A DNA stretch of 64,000 bases from JANSYL01 sp965229695 (GCA_965229695.1 OZ245921.1:2232001-2296000); one strand, 5' to 3'; shown: positions 42,489-52,397, counted from the stretch's first letter. Notes: generated by a model not told the origin, from the sequence alone. Numbers and translations: made by a program.

Positions 42489-43490
42489 TCACCCCATCGG
42501 GTGCCGATAGCTGGCGGAATAGGCCCCGGTCACATGATGTTCCAATTGCCGTTCGATATCGCCCAGCAGGCTGGAGGCGCCAAAACGGAACAACTCGGGC
42601 TTCAGCCAGGCATCCCCCAGTTCCTCCTTCATCAGGCTTAGATAGACCAACGCGTCCTTGGCCTTGGAAATCCCGCCCGCCGGTTTGTAGCCAACCTTGA
42701 TGCCGGTCGCGGCCTCATAGGCGCGGATGGCGCGGATCATCGTCAGCGATACAGGCAGCGTCGCATTCACACTTTCCTTGCCGGTCGAGGTTTTGATGAA
42801 ATCGGCCCCGGCCATCATACAAATCATGCTGGCACGGGCGACATTGCGCAGCGTTCCAAGCTCGCCCGTGGCCAGGATGGCTTTGACATGCGCTTCCCCA
42901 CAGGCGGCGCGAAATTCCTTCATCTCGTCATAAAGCGCCTGCCAATTGCCGGTCAGAACATGGCGGCGGGAAATCACGATGTCGATCTCAGCGGCCCCGG
43001 CGGCTACGCTTTCTTCGATCTCTTTCACCCGCAGGTGATAAGGCGACAGACCCGCCGGGAACCCTGTCGACACAGCCGCGACGGGAATGCCGGTGCCCGC
43101 CAGCGCCTCAACGGCAGTGGGCACCATCTCGTGATAGACACAAACCGCTCCGGTGGTGATCGCGGGCAGGCCCAGCGCCTCCAGAATGTCAGGGCGCACG
43201 GGCTGCCGGGCTTTCGCGCAAAGGCGGCGAACGCGGCCTGGCGTGTCATCACCGGCCAGCGTCGTCAGGTCGATCAAGGTGATCGCCCGCGCCAGCCAGG
43301 CGGCTTGATAGGCCTTTTTCACTGTCCGGCGGCCGGGCAGGGTGGCGGCGCGGCGTTCAATGGCCGAGGTATTGGCTTGAGCCCGCAGCGCCCAATCCAG
43401 GTCCAGCGGCATGCCCGGATTGCGCGGGGCATGAAGCTGCGGCAGCTGCTCGGTCGTCACGGTCGCGGTGGCGGTTTGGGTGTCGGTCAT
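42489..43490 (-). CDS. deoC: deoxyribose-phosphate aldolase
   Basis: A 333-residue class I aldolase splitting 2-deoxyribose 5-phosphate into glyceraldehyde 3-phosphate and acetaldehyde. The Schiff-base lysine lies in ADFIKTSTGKESVNATL, with VSTGFPAGLSPYHLRVKEIE, EIDIVISRRHVLTGNW and VGYKPAGGISKAKDAL as family blocks. It is of the long type (normal for this clade) with an N-terminal extension of about 70 residues. First gene of the operon with the membrane protein and ALDH16; a TetR-like palindrome lies upstream. Confidence 0.95.
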   Translation of the reverse strand: MTDTQTATATVTTEQLPQLHAPRNPGMPLDLDWALRAQANTSAIERRAATLPGRRTVKKAYQAAWLARAITLIDLTTLAGDDTPGRVRRLCAKARQPVRPDILEALGLPAITTGAVCVYHEMVPTAVEALAGTGIPVAAVSTGFPAGLSPYHLRVKEIEESVAAGAAEIDIVISRRHVLTGNWQALYDEMKEFRAACGEAHVKAILATGELGTLRNVARASMICMMAGADFIKTSTGKESVNATLPVSLTMIRAIRAYEAATGIKVGYKPAGGISKAKDALVYLSLMKEELGDAWLKPELFRFGASSLLGDIERQLEHHVTGAYSASYRHPMG

Positions 43491-43554
43491 GTCAGGGGCC
43501 AGGGCGGTTTACGCGGTTGGCCCAAAGTCTCATGCCTCATGGGCAAAGGCAAGC

Positions 43555-43570
43555 TTGACCAAACGGTCAA
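43555..43570. promoter_or_regulatory. palindrome in the deoC / rpe intergenic region
   Basis: TTGACC-AAAC-GGTCAA, perfect 6-bp arms, 65 bp before deoC and 82 bp before rpe. It has the look of a TetR-type operator, and TTGACC may also be part of a promoter. No regulator gene is adjacent. Confidence 0.5.
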
Positions 43571-43651
43571 AAAACAACCCGTCTTGGGCGCGTGACAGCC
43601 CTGGATCGGCGCGGTAACAGGGGGCAATTCTGCGCCAGAGGGACCCGTACC

Positions 43652-44335
43652 ATGAGCTTTGACCGTTCCATCAAAATCGCCCCATCGATCCTAAGCGCGG
43701 ATTTCGCGAATTTCGGGGCCGAGATCCGCGCGATTGAAGACCAGGGCGCGGATTGGGTGCATGTCGATGTCATGGACGGGCATTTTGTACCCAACCTGAC
43801 CTTTGGCCCCATGGCCGTGAAAGCGTTTCGCCCGCATGTGAAAACGGTCATGGATGTGCATCTGATGATCGCCCCGGTTGACCCATATATCGACGCTTAT
43901 GCCGATGCGGGGGCCGATGTGCTGACCGCCCATGTCGAGGCCGGGCCGCATATCCACCGCACGGTTCAGGCGATTAAAGCGGCGGGCATGAAAGCGGGCG
44001 TGGCGCTGAACCCCGGCACCCCGGCCGCGGCTGTGGCGCATTTGCTGGATATGGTCGATCTGATCTGCGTGATGACGGTGAACCCGGGCTTTGGCGGGCA
44101 GAAATTCATCGATATGACGGGCAAGGTTCGCGCCTTGCGAGACATGATCGGCGACCGGCCGGTGCATATCGAAATCGACGGTGGGGTGGATACCGGGACA
44201 GCCCCGCTGGTGGCCCAGGCAGGCGCGGATGTGCTGGTTGCAGGTTCTGCCGTCTTCCGGGGCGGCTCGGTCGACAATGCCGCGGTCTACGGCGCAAATA
44301 TTGCCGCGATCCGCGCCGCGGCAGAGGGTGCTTAG
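43652..44335 (+). CDS. rpe: ribulose-phosphate 3-epimerase
   Basis: A 227-residue TIM-barrel enzyme interconverting ribulose 5-phosphate and xylulose 5-phosphate in the pentose phosphate and Calvin cycles. It has IAPSILSADFANF, VHVDVMDGHFVPNLTFGP, MDVHLMI, VMTVNPGFGGQKF and IEIDGGVD (metal His, Asp, His, Asp positions present). Start MSFDRSIK at 43652. Divergent from deoC, thus next to another pentose phosphate gene. Confidence 0.96.
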   Translation: MSFDRSIKIAPSILSADFANFGAEIRAIEDQGADWVHVDVMDGHFVPNLTFGPMAVKAFRPHVKTVMDVHLMIAPVDPYIDAYADAGADVLTAHVEAGPHIHRTVQAIKAAGMKAGVALNPGTPAAAVAHLLDMVDLICVMTVNPGFGGQKFIDMTGKVRALRDMIGDRPVHIEIDGGVDTGTAPLVAQAGADVLVAGSAVFRGGSVDNAAVYGANIAAIRAAAEGA

Positions 44336-44382
44336 TCGACCCCTTGGATGGATTGGGTCGGCGCCCTGTTGGAGGCGATGCA

Positions 44383-44784
44383 ATGACGGCAATCATCGGC
44401 GGATGTCTCTGCGGAAAGCTGCGCTTCACGGCGCATGGAAAGCCTGATCGGATTGGCCTTTGCCATTGCCTGGATTGCCGCAAGCACCATGGGGCGCTGT
44501 TCTACGCGGCGGCCATTTTCCCGGAAGCGGCGGTCACGATTGAAGGCGAAACGGCGCAATATGAGGGCCGGTATTTCTGCCCAACCTGCGGGTCTTCGGT
44601 CTTCGCCCGCACAGGCGACGAGATTGAATTGCATTTAGGTGCCTTAGACGCGCCGGATCAGTTTGCGCCAAGCTATGAGCTATGGACAAAGCGGCGTGAA
44701 AGGTGGCTGCCCGAGTTCCCCGGGGTGCAAAGCTACGCCTTTGATCGAGATGACGATGCGGGACAGGACGCGCCGGAAAGCTGA
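44383..44784 (+). CDS. GFA family protein (CENP-V/Gfa fold)
   Basis: A 133-residue zinc-binding protein of the family that includes glutathione-dependent formaldehyde-activating enzyme. Metal cysteines: C8 and C10 (GGCLCGKLRF), C27/C29/C32 (LCHCLDCRKHHG) and FCPTCGSSVF near residues 70-80. GGAGG 7 nt before the ATG at 44383. It follows rpe by 47 bp. Most members have unknown substrates. Confidence 0.92.
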   Translation: MTAIIGGCLCGKLRFTAHGKPDRIGLCHCLDCRKHHGALFYAAAIFPEAAVTIEGETAQYEGRYFCPTCGSSVFARTGDEIELHLGALDAPDQFAPSYELWTKRRERWLPEFPGVQSYAFDRDDDAGQDAPES

Positions 44785-44848
44785 TACGCCCTGGGTAATT
44801 CAACGAGCTTATCGTCGACGCGCTTTGGGCCTTAAAAAGTGCTGCCCC

Positions 44849-44880
44849 CAAAAGAAAAGAGGCGACCTCAAAGCCGCCTC
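44849..44880 (-). terminator. Rho-independent terminator of the beta-oxidation operon
   Basis: On the minus strand GAGGCG and CGCCTC arms with a 10-nt loop are followed by TTTTCTTTT. It lies 23 nt beyond the fadB-like stop codon. Confidence 0.85.
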
Positions 44881-44902
44881 GATCCATCTTAGTTTCTAAA
44901 GC

Positions 44903-47104
44903 TTAAGCCGCTTGCTTCGCCTCGGGGCCAAACCGGCCATAGAAGCTGTGGCCCTTGCTGGCCATGTCGCGCAGCAACTCGGGGCAGGTGAAGCGGTCGC
45001 CATAAGCTTCGGTCAGTTGATCGCAGCGATCAGCTGCGTATTCAGACCCCAGAATGTCCAACCACGAGAACGGGCCGCCGGACCAAGGCGCAAAGCCCCA
45101 CCCCAAGATCGCGCCAACATCGCCTTCGCGGATGTCTTCCAGCACGCCTTCTTCCAGCGCGCGTACACCTTCCAACACCTGCACAAACAACAACCGGTGC
45201 TGCACCTCGATCAGGTCGGGCTGGGTGTCGGCCACGGGGTATTGCGTGGCCAAACCCTCCCATAGGCCCTGGCGCTTGCCCGCCTCGTCATAGGCATAGA
45301 ACCCGGCATTGGCTTTGCGGCCCAAGCGGCCCTGGTCGACCATGCCAAAGATCACCTCATCCACGGTGTCGTCATAGGCATCGCCCATCGCCGCTTTGGT
45401 TGCCTTGGCAATCTTGGCGCCGAGGTCGAGCGAGGTTTCGTCGGTCAGCTGCAGCGGGCCCAGGGGCATCCCGACCAGCTTGGCGGCATTTTCGATCAAG
45501 GCGGGGGCGACCCCTTCCTTCACCATGCGGATACCTTCGTTGATATAAGGGATGATGCAGCGATTGGCGTAGAAGAAGCGCGCATCGTTGACCACGATGG
45601 GCGTCTTGCGGATCTGGCGCACGAAATCGAGCGATTTGGCCACTGCTCGATCCCCGGTTTCCTTGCCCTTGATGATCTCGACCAAGGCCATCTTATCGAC
45701 GGGCGAGAAGAAGTGGATGCCGATGAACTGATCCGGCTTGTCCGAGGCTTTCGCCAGTTGCGTGATCGGCAGGGTCGAGGTATTGGTGGCAAAGATACAA
45801 TCGGGTCCGACGGCGGCCAGCACGTTTTTCGTAACTTCGGCCTTCACGCCGACATCTTCGAAGACGGCCTCGACAATCAGGTCACACCCTGCCAGCGCCG
45901 CATAATCGGTGGTGGCGTTGATGCGGCCCAGCACCTGGGCCTTTTTCTCTTCGGTGACCTTGCCGCGCTTCATGCCTTTATCAAGCGTGGCCTCGGTGAA
46001 GCTTTTGCCTTTGTCCGCTGCCTCCTGCTTGGCATCGATGAGGACGACCTCGATCCCCGCATTGGCCGAGACATAAGCGATGCCCGCGCCCATCATGCCC
46101 GCGCCGATGATGCCGACCTTTTGCACCCGCTGATCGGGGGCATCGGGGCGGTTGGCGCCTTTTTCCAAGGCCTGCTTGTTGATGAAAAGCGACCGGATCA
46201 TGGCCGAGGAGGACGGGTTCATCAATACCGAGGTGAACCAGCGCGCCTCGATCGTCAGCGCCGTATCAAAGGGCACCAGCGCGCCCTCATACACCGCCGA
46301 CAGCAACGCCTTGGCCGCCGGATAAACGCCCTTGGTCTTACCGTTGATCATGGCCGAGGCACCGACAAAGGTCATGAAGCCCGCCGGGTGATAGGGTGTG
46401 CCGCCGGGCATTTTATAGCCTTTTTGGTCCCAGGGTTTCACAATATCCGCGTCACCGGCCGACAGAACCCAAGCTTTGGCTGCTGACAGCAGCTCTTCTG
46501 CGGGCACCACCTCATCAACCAGTTGTGCTGATTTGGCTTTCTTCGGCTCCAGCGTTTTACCTTCCAGCAGAACCGGGGCGGCGGCCATGGCGCCGACCAT
46601 GCGGGAATAGCGGATCGTGCCGCCGCCGCCGGGGAAGATGCCGACCAGAATCTCGGGCAAGCCGATCTTGGCTTTGGGATTGTCGGCCATGAAACGGCGG
46701 TGGCAGGCCAGCGCGATTTCGGTGCCGATGCCCATGCAGGTGCCGGGGATGGCGCAGGCCACGGGCTTGCCGCCTTTGTTGGTCTTCGGATCCATGCCCG
46801 CGCGTTCCAGTTTGCGCAGGATACGGTGGCCGTTCATGGTGAAATCGAACAGGCCCTGGGCCGGGTTGTCGCCGTTTTCGGCGCGGATCTTGGCCAGGGT
46901 GTTCAGATCCATACCGCCGGCAAAGCTGTCTTTGCCGCTGGTGATCACAATGCCCTTCACAGCGTCATCGGCCAGGGCCTGATCCAGCAGCGTTTCAACA
47001 AGCGCAAACGCTTCGCGGCTCAGCACGTTCATGGATTTTCCGGGCACGTTCCAGGTGATGATGGCAACGCCGTCTGCATCGACCTGCATGGTGAAATCGG
47101 TCAT
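44903..47104 (-). CDS. multifunctional fatty-acid oxidation protein (enoyl-CoA hydratase / 3-hydroxyacyl-CoA dehydrogenase)
   Basis: A 733-residue FadB/FadJ-type enzyme. The crotonase domain spans about residues 1-190 (GFxGG-like SGKDSFAGGMDLNTL, GTCMGIGTEIALACH). An NAD-binding domain begins near 315 with the Rossmann loop GIIGAGMMGAGIAYVSANAG. The 3-hydroxyacyl-CoA dehydrogenase C-terminal domains follow (IGIHFFSPVDKMALVEI, INEGIRMVKEG). The ATG at 47104 has AAAGGA upstream; a TTG at 47110 is rejected. It performs the two middle steps of beta-oxidation and acts with the thiolase 30 bp upstream. Last gene before the terminator. Confidence 0.95.
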   Translation of the reverse strand: MTDFTMQVDADGVAIITWNVPGKSMNVLSREAFALVETLLDQALADDAVKGIVITSGKDSFAGGMDLNTLAKIRAENGDNPAQGLFDFTMNGHRILRKLERAGMDPKTNKGGKPVACAIPGTCMGIGTEIALACHRRFMADNPKAKIGLPEILVGIFPGGGGTIRYSRMVGAMAAAPVLLEGKTLEPKKAKSAQLVDEVVPAEELLSAAKAWVLSAGDADIVKPWDQKGYKMPGGTPYHPAGFMTFVGASAMINGKTKGVYPAAKALLSAVYEGALVPFDTALTIEARWFTSVLMNPSSSAMIRSLFINKQALEKGANRPDAPDQRVQKVGIIGAGMMGAGIAYVSANAGIEVVLIDAKQEAADKGKSFTEATLDKGMKRGKVTEEKKAQVLGRINATTDYAALAGCDLIVEAVFEDVGVKAEVTKNVLAAVGPDCIFATNTSTLPITQLAKASDKPDQFIGIHFFSPVDKMALVEIIKGKETGDRAVAKSLDFVRQIRKTPIVVNDARFFYANRCIIPYINEGIRMVKEGVAPALIENAAKLVGMPLGPLQLTDETSLDLGAKIAKATKAAMGDAYDDTVDEVIFGMVDQGRLGRKANAGFYAYDEAGKRQGLWEGLATQYPVADTQPDLIEVQHRLLFVQVLEGVRALEEGVLEDIREGDVGAILGWGFAPWSGGPFSWLDILGSEYAADRCDQLTEAYGDRFTCPELLRDMASKGHSFYGRFGPEAKQAA

Positions 47105-47134
47105 GTTCAATATCCTTTCTGATGCAGGGCCGCG

Positions 47135-48346
<1,212 letters not shown>

Positions 48347-48347
48347 C

Positions 48348-48995
48348 TTAGCTGCTCCGAGTGTCGGTACCCACCGTCGGGGCGGGCAGAAGGTCATAGG
48401 GGTGTTTCCAACCGGGCGTGGCCGCGATGCGGTCGAGCCAGCGGTCGATATTGGGGTAATCGGCGCGGTCGAAATTGAAGGGTTCGGGATAATAGAGGTA
48501 GCCGGCGCAGGAAATATCGGCGCAGGTCAGGTGATCGCAGGCCAGCCAATCGCGCTCGGCCAATTCGGTCTCCATCACCTGGAGCGAGGCTTTCAACCGG
48601 CCTGACATAAAGCCGATCACATCGGCGCTGCGTTTGTCTTCGGGTAGGAAGTTCATCAAAAACCGCAGCGGGCCGGCCATGCCCGAGACCTTTTGGTTGT
48701 CGAAAATCGTCCAACGCAGCACTTCGCGCTTTTCGGCGGCGCTTCCGCCACCCAGTTTACCGGTGGTTTCCATCACCCAATCTTGGATCACGCCCGATTG
48801 GGTCAGGATGAGGCCGTCTGCATCCAAGACCGGCACCTCACCCATCGGGTTGATGGCTTTAAATTCGGGGCTGCGCGCCTCGCCTTTGAAGAAATCAACA
48901 AAACGCGGGGTCCAATCGATCCCGGCCAGTTCCAAAGCAAGCGCGGCCTTATAGGCGTTGCCGCTTTCGGCAAAGCAGTAAAGTGTGTTGGTCAT
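48348..48995 (-). CDS. glutathione S-transferase family protein
   Basis: A 215-residue two-domain GST: thioredoxin-like N-terminal domain (residues 1-80; YCFAESGNAYKAALALELAG, NPMGEVPVLDADGLILTQSG) and an all-helical C-terminal domain (LTCADISCAGYLYYPE, the N-capping box region). The start at 48995 has GGGAGG 6 nt upstream. It sits inside a beta-oxidation operon, suggesting glutathione-dependent handling of a reactive acyl or aldehyde intermediate. Confidence 0.9.
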   Translation of the reverse strand: MTNTLYCFAESGNAYKAALALELAGIDWTPRFVDFFKGEARSPEFKAINPMGEVPVLDADGLILTQSGVIQDWVMETTGKLGGGSAAEKREVLRWTIFDNQKVSGMAGPLRFLMNFLPEDKRSADVIGFMSGRLKASLQVMETELAERDWLACDHLTCADISCAGYLYYPEPFNFDRADYPNIDRWLDRIAATPGWKHPYDLLPAPTVGTDTRSS

Positions 48996-49044
48996 ATGGC
49001 CTCCCAAAGCCTGTCGCGCGCCGCGAATTGGCAAGCGCGTGTGT

Positions 49045-49252
49045 GCGTATTTTTGGAAAGATGAAGGCTCATAACCCTTTGTTAAGGTTAACGCGCCAGC
49101 TTAAGCGAGCGGCACAGGCTGGCGAGCCGATGGCCGTGAAAGGTGAAGGCGTCCTGTTGATCGGTGCAGCGCCTCTCGGGGCTCCGGACACCGCTGGGGA
49201 ACACTTCGGTCAGCAGGACGACCCGATCCCTTTCATCTTTCCAAAAATACGC
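49045..49252. repeat. 208-bp fold-back element with 21-bp inverted ends
   Basis: Perfect 21-bp inverted repeats GCGTATTTTTGGAAAGATGA(A) at 49045-49065 and its complement at 49232-49252 frame 166 bp with no gene. Inside is a second, nested inverted pair (GTCCTGTTGATCG, from 49151, against CGGTCAGCAGGAC, to 49220; 11 of 13 match) and a TTAAGGTTAACGC segment that also occurs, inverted, at 54769-54781. The arms share the core of the gene-3'-end element. It lies within the operon between the 70-residue protein and GST. Confidence 0.75.
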
Positions 49253-49281
49253 GTTCCTTCCTTAGCCAAGCCGCGCGGCGG

Positions 49282-49494
49282 TCACTTCTTCCGCTCTTCC
49301 AATTCGGAGTTGAAGATCCGCACGCGGGCGATGAATTTTTCTTCGTTGATGACGCTGCCCCAATTCTCGAAGAGAAAGGACAGAAACTCCCCTTCATCCA
49401 GACCCGCCTCATCGGCCAATTTGCGCAGGCGGCGATAGCCATCCTCGCTCATGGCGATGTTTGGGCGACGGGTCAGGCGAAGGCGTTTGGGCAT
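49282..49494 (-). CDS. small protein of unknown function in the beta-oxidation operon
   Basis: A 70-residue basic protein: MPKRLRLTRRPNIAMSEDGY, then LRKLADEAGLDEGEFLSFLF and FNSELEERKK. The layout (basic strand, then two helices) recalls ribbon-helix-helix proteins, but this is only a resemblance. It follows the acyl-CoA dehydrogenase by 9 bp. The fold-back element lies right after it. Confidence 0.75.
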   Translation of the reverse strand: MPKRLRLTRRPNIAMSEDGYRRLRKLADEAGLDEGEFLSFLFENWGSVINEEKFIARVRIFNSELEERKK

Positions 49495-49503
49495 TTGCCC
49501 TCC

Positions 49504-51279
49504 TTAGAAGTTGGCCGCATCCAGCGCCATCACCGGCTCAGCACCCGATTGGATGCGGGCCAGCAAGGTCGTCGTGATCGGAAGCTGGCGGGCCATGTAA
49601 AAGCGGGCGGTGGCCAGTTTGGTTTCGTGGAACACCGGATCAGCCGTGCCCGCCGCCAACGCATCGAGGGAGGCGCGCGCCATCTTGGCCCACATCAGGC
49701 CCAGGCAGACATAGCCAAAAAGATGCATGAAATCATTCGACCCAGACAGCGCGTTATTGGGGTTTTTCGCGCCTTCGGCGACGAAATACATGCCCGCGCC
49801 CTGCAAATCTTTGGAGGCGCGTTTGAGCGGCTCAAGATAAGCGCCCATCCCGTCAACCTCGGCATTATCCTTGATGAAGGATTTCACCATCTCAAAAAAC
49901 GCCATGACGTGCTTGCCGCCATCTTGCGGCAGCTTGCGCCCCACCAGATCCAGCGCCTGCACGCCATTGGCGCCTTCGTAGATCATGGCGATCCTTGCGT
50001 CGCGGGTGAACTGCGACATGCCCCATTCTTCGATATAGCCGTGGCCGCCATAGACCTGCTGGGCCTGAACGGTCATGTCATAGCCCTTATCGGTCAGGAA
50101 GCCTTTGATCACAGGCGTCAAAAGCGAGATCAGGCCATCGGCATCGTCATCCTCCAGGCGATGGGCGCGGTCGATCATGCTCGACCCCCAAAGCAGGAAG
50201 GCGCGGCCCCCTTCGACAAAGCTTTTCTGCTCCATCAGGTTGCGGCGGATATCGGGGTGCACGATCAGCGGATCGGCGGGGCCATCGGGGTTTTGGGGGC
50301 CCGTCACGTCGCGGCCTTGCAAACGCTCCTTCGCGTATTCCAGGGCGTTTTCAAAGGCGACGGTGGCTTGGGCCACGCCCTGCATACCAACGCCCAGACG
50401 CGCTTCGTTCATCATGGTGAACATGGCGCGCATGCCTTTGTGCTCTTCGCCCAGCAGATAGCCTGTGGCGCCGTCATAATTCATCACACAGGTCGAGTTG
50501 CCGTGGATGCCCATCTTCTCTTCGATTTTGCCGCAGGAAACGCCGTTCCGCGCGCCCAGGCTTCCATCGTCATTCACCAGGAATTTCGGCACGATGAAAA
50601 GCGACACACCTTTGATGCCCTCCGGCGCGCCGGTGATCTTGCCCAGAACCAGGTGAATGATGTTATCGGCCAGATCATGCTCGCCCGCCGAGATAAAGAT
50701 CTTCTGGCCGGTGATCTTATAGCTGCCATCGTCCTGTGGCTCGGCTTTGGTGCGCATCATGCCCAGATCGGTGCCGCAATGGGGCTCGGTCAGGTTCATG
50801 GTGCCGGTCCAGTCGCAAGACACCATGTTGGGCAGATAGGTGTTCTTCTGATCCTCGGTGCCATGGGCCAGGATCGCGGCGGCGGCGCCGTGGGTCAGGC
50901 CCTGATACATGGTAAAGGATTGGTTGGCGGCGCTGAACATTTCGCCAACGGCGGTGTTCATGACATAGGGCAGGCCCTGGCCACCATAGGCTTCGGGCAT
51001 ATCGATCGCGGGCCAGCCGCTTTCCTTCATCTGTTCAAAGGCGTCTTTGAAACCAGTGGGCGTGTAGACCACGCCGTTTTCCATGCGGCATCCTTCGGTA
51101 TCGCCGACCACATTCAGCGGCGCGAGCAATTCAGAGCTGACCTTGCCCGCCTCCTCCAGGATCGCTGCGGTAAAATCGCGCTCCAGATCGGCATAGCCGG
51201 GGATATCGGATGCCGAAACCTTCAACACGTCTTGCAAAATGAACTGCGTGTCCTTGGTTGGGGCGGTGTAGCTTGGCAT
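49504..51279 (-). CDS. acyl-CoA dehydrogenase with C-terminal extension (FadE5/DmdC-like)
   Basis: A 591-residue flavoprotein of the long acyl-CoA dehydrogenase subfamily. FAD/substrate motifs MNLTEPHCGTDLGMMRTKAE and ITGQKIFISAGEHDLADNII, catalytic-region YGGHGYIEEWGMSQFTRDARI, and an extra C-terminal domain of about 120 residues (acyl-CoA dehydrogenase C-like). This subfamily includes fatty acyl FadE5 and DmdC, the 3-methylmercaptopropionyl-CoA dehydrogenase of DMSP demethylation; sequence alone does not decide. First structural gene of the operon with thiolase and FadB-like enzyme. Confidence 0.93.
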   Translation of the reverse strand: MPSYTAPTKDTQFILQDVLKVSASDIPGYADLERDFTAAILEEAGKVSSELLAPLNVVGDTEGCRMENGVVYTPTGFKDAFEQMKESGWPAIDMPEAYGGQGLPYVMNTAVGEMFSAANQSFTMYQGLTHGAAAAILAHGTEDQKNTYLPNMVSCDWTGTMNLTEPHCGTDLGMMRTKAEPQDDGSYKITGQKIFISAGEHDLADNIIHLVLGKITGAPEGIKGVSLFIVPKFLVNDDGSLGARNGVSCGKIEEKMGIHGNSTCVMNYDGATGYLLGEEHKGMRAMFTMMNEARLGVGMQGVAQATVAFENALEYAKERLQGRDVTGPQNPDGPADPLIVHPDIRRNLMEQKSFVEGGRAFLLWGSSMIDRAHRLEDDDADGLISLLTPVIKGFLTDKGYDMTVQAQQVYGGHGYIEEWGMSQFTRDARIAMIYEGANGVQALDLVGRKLPQDGGKHVMAFFEMVKSFIKDNAEVDGMGAYLEPLKRASKDLQGAGMYFVAEGAKNPNNALSGSNDFMHLFGYVCLGLMWAKMARASLDALAAGTADPVFHETKLATARFYMARQLPITTTLLARIQSGAEPVMALDAANF

Positions 51280-51302
51280 GTGCGTTTCCTCCGGGCCTTT
51301 TC

Positions 51303-51704
51303 TTATTCAGCCGCGTCGCGCGCGTGGCTGCGATCGGCGAGCATGTCGTCGACCAGTTTCATTTGGCTTTTCAAATCATCGATGGCGAGGTCGAGCTCCG
51401 CGCGTTGACGTTCCATGTATTCCAGGCGGTCGCGTGCGACATCGAGCGTGCGGCTTAGCTGCGTCGCCTGTTGGTCGTCGATATAGTAGAGATCGAGCAG
51501 TTGGCGGATTTCTTCCAAGCTGAAGCCAAAGCGCTTGCCGCGCAGGATCAGTTTCAGCCGGGCCCGGTCCCGCCGCGTAAACAGCCGTTTTTGGCCTTCG
51601 CGGTGCGGGAACAGCAATTCTTTGGCTTCGTAGAAGCGCAAGGTGCGGGGTGTGACCTCGAACAGGTCGCACATTTCGCGGATCGTGAGCGTTTTAGATG
51701 TCAT
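51303..51704 (-). CDS. MerR family transcriptional regulator
   Basis: A 133-residue MerR protein with N-terminal HTH (LTIREMCDLFEVTPRTLRFY, EAKELLFPHREGQKRLF) and a long dimerisation helix (DVARDRLEYMERQRAELDLA). No metal-binding cysteines, so it fits the group that senses acyl-CoA-type ligands in proteobacteria. It lies 23 bp upstream of the acyl-CoA dehydrogenase and likely controls the operon. Start MTSKTLTI at 51704. Confidence 0.92.
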   Translation of the reverse strand: MTSKTLTIREMCDLFEVTPRTLRFYEAKELLFPHREGQKRLFTRRDRARLKLILRGKRFGFSLEEIRQLLDLYYIDDQQATQLSRTLDVARDRLEYMERQRAELDLAIDDLKSQMKLVDDMLADRSHARDAAE

Positions 51705-51770
51705 CTCGAACGGTTCCAGGGGCAACACGTCAATCTTTGTGGGACATCACATGGGTGGATTTACACGCAG

Positions 51771-51809
51771 TCTACAAGTGTAGATGACGTTAAGGTAAAC
51801 AAGACGTCA
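51771..51809. promoter_or_regulatory. two dyads upstream of the MerR / beta-oxidation operon
   Basis: TCTACA-AG-TGTAGA (51771-51784) is a perfect inverted repeat, followed at once by TGACGT-N13-ACGTCA (51785-51809). They lie 67-105 bp before the MerR start, between the two MerR genes, and probably include the operon promoter and a MerR-type operator. Confidence 0.5.
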
Positions 51810-51879
51810 CGTCACTTCTGTATTGGCGGCGGATTCTGGGAGTTAAGTCAAATTCTTAGATAAGAATTAACCAATTCAC

Positions 51880-52260
51880 CTACTTCTCGGCCGCGAACCC
51901 CTCGGCGGTCGCGTCACGCAGGTCTTGCAACTCAAGGATCACCTCGTCCAATTCGCGGCGGCGCTGATCCAGTTCGGCCAATTGCCGATCCGCCATGTCC
52001 AGCCATGCGTTGCGCTGAATCTCGCCCTTGGGGTCGGCGTCATACATTTCCAGCCATTGGCGGATTTCTTCCAAGGCAAAGCCAAAACGGCGACCTCGCA
52101 TAATCAGGATCATCCGGGCGACCTCGCGCGGGCCATAGAACCGGGCGCGCCCTTCGCGGTCGGGGGCGAGCAGTTCGATGTATTCGTAATGGCGCAATGT
52201 GCGCGGCGTTACATCGAACTTGGCGCACATTTCTTTAAAACTGAGCCGATCTTCGGACAT
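51880..52260 (-). CDS. MerR family transcriptional regulator
   Basis: A 126-residue paralog of the MerR protein at 51303: LSFKEMCAKFDVTPRTLRHY, LLAPDREGRARFYGPREVAR, GFALEEIRQWLEMYDADPKG and a long C-terminal helix. Start MSEDRLS at 52260. It is divergent from the thioesterase gene at 52398 and upstream of the other MerR gene by 175 bp. The near-duplicate pair suggests related ligands and perhaps cross-regulation. Confidence 0.92.
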   Translation of the reverse strand: MSEDRLSFKEMCAKFDVTPRTLRHYEYIELLAPDREGRARFYGPREVARMILIMRGRRFGFALEEIRQWLEMYDADPKGEIQRNAWLDMADRQLAELDQRRRELDEVILELQDLRDATAEGFAAEK

Positions 52261-52397
52261 GGCTGCCCTTGGTCCCTCCCGTTCCCTTACGTCACACCAT
52301 AGAAAACCCAATGGGGGGCTGGCAATCCGATCTTGGCCCTTGCACGCGGCTGATTGTGGGGCGAACCTGCGCCAAGCAAGGTTTGGACGGCGCTGAT

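Noticed and set aside
45713..46486. 257-codon plus-strand open frame
   Set aside because: Antisense to the FadB-like gene, no ribosome site, no family likeness.
49495..51408. 637-codon plus-strand open frame
   Set aside because: Antisense shadow of the acyl-CoA dehydrogenase, caused by high GC at third positions.
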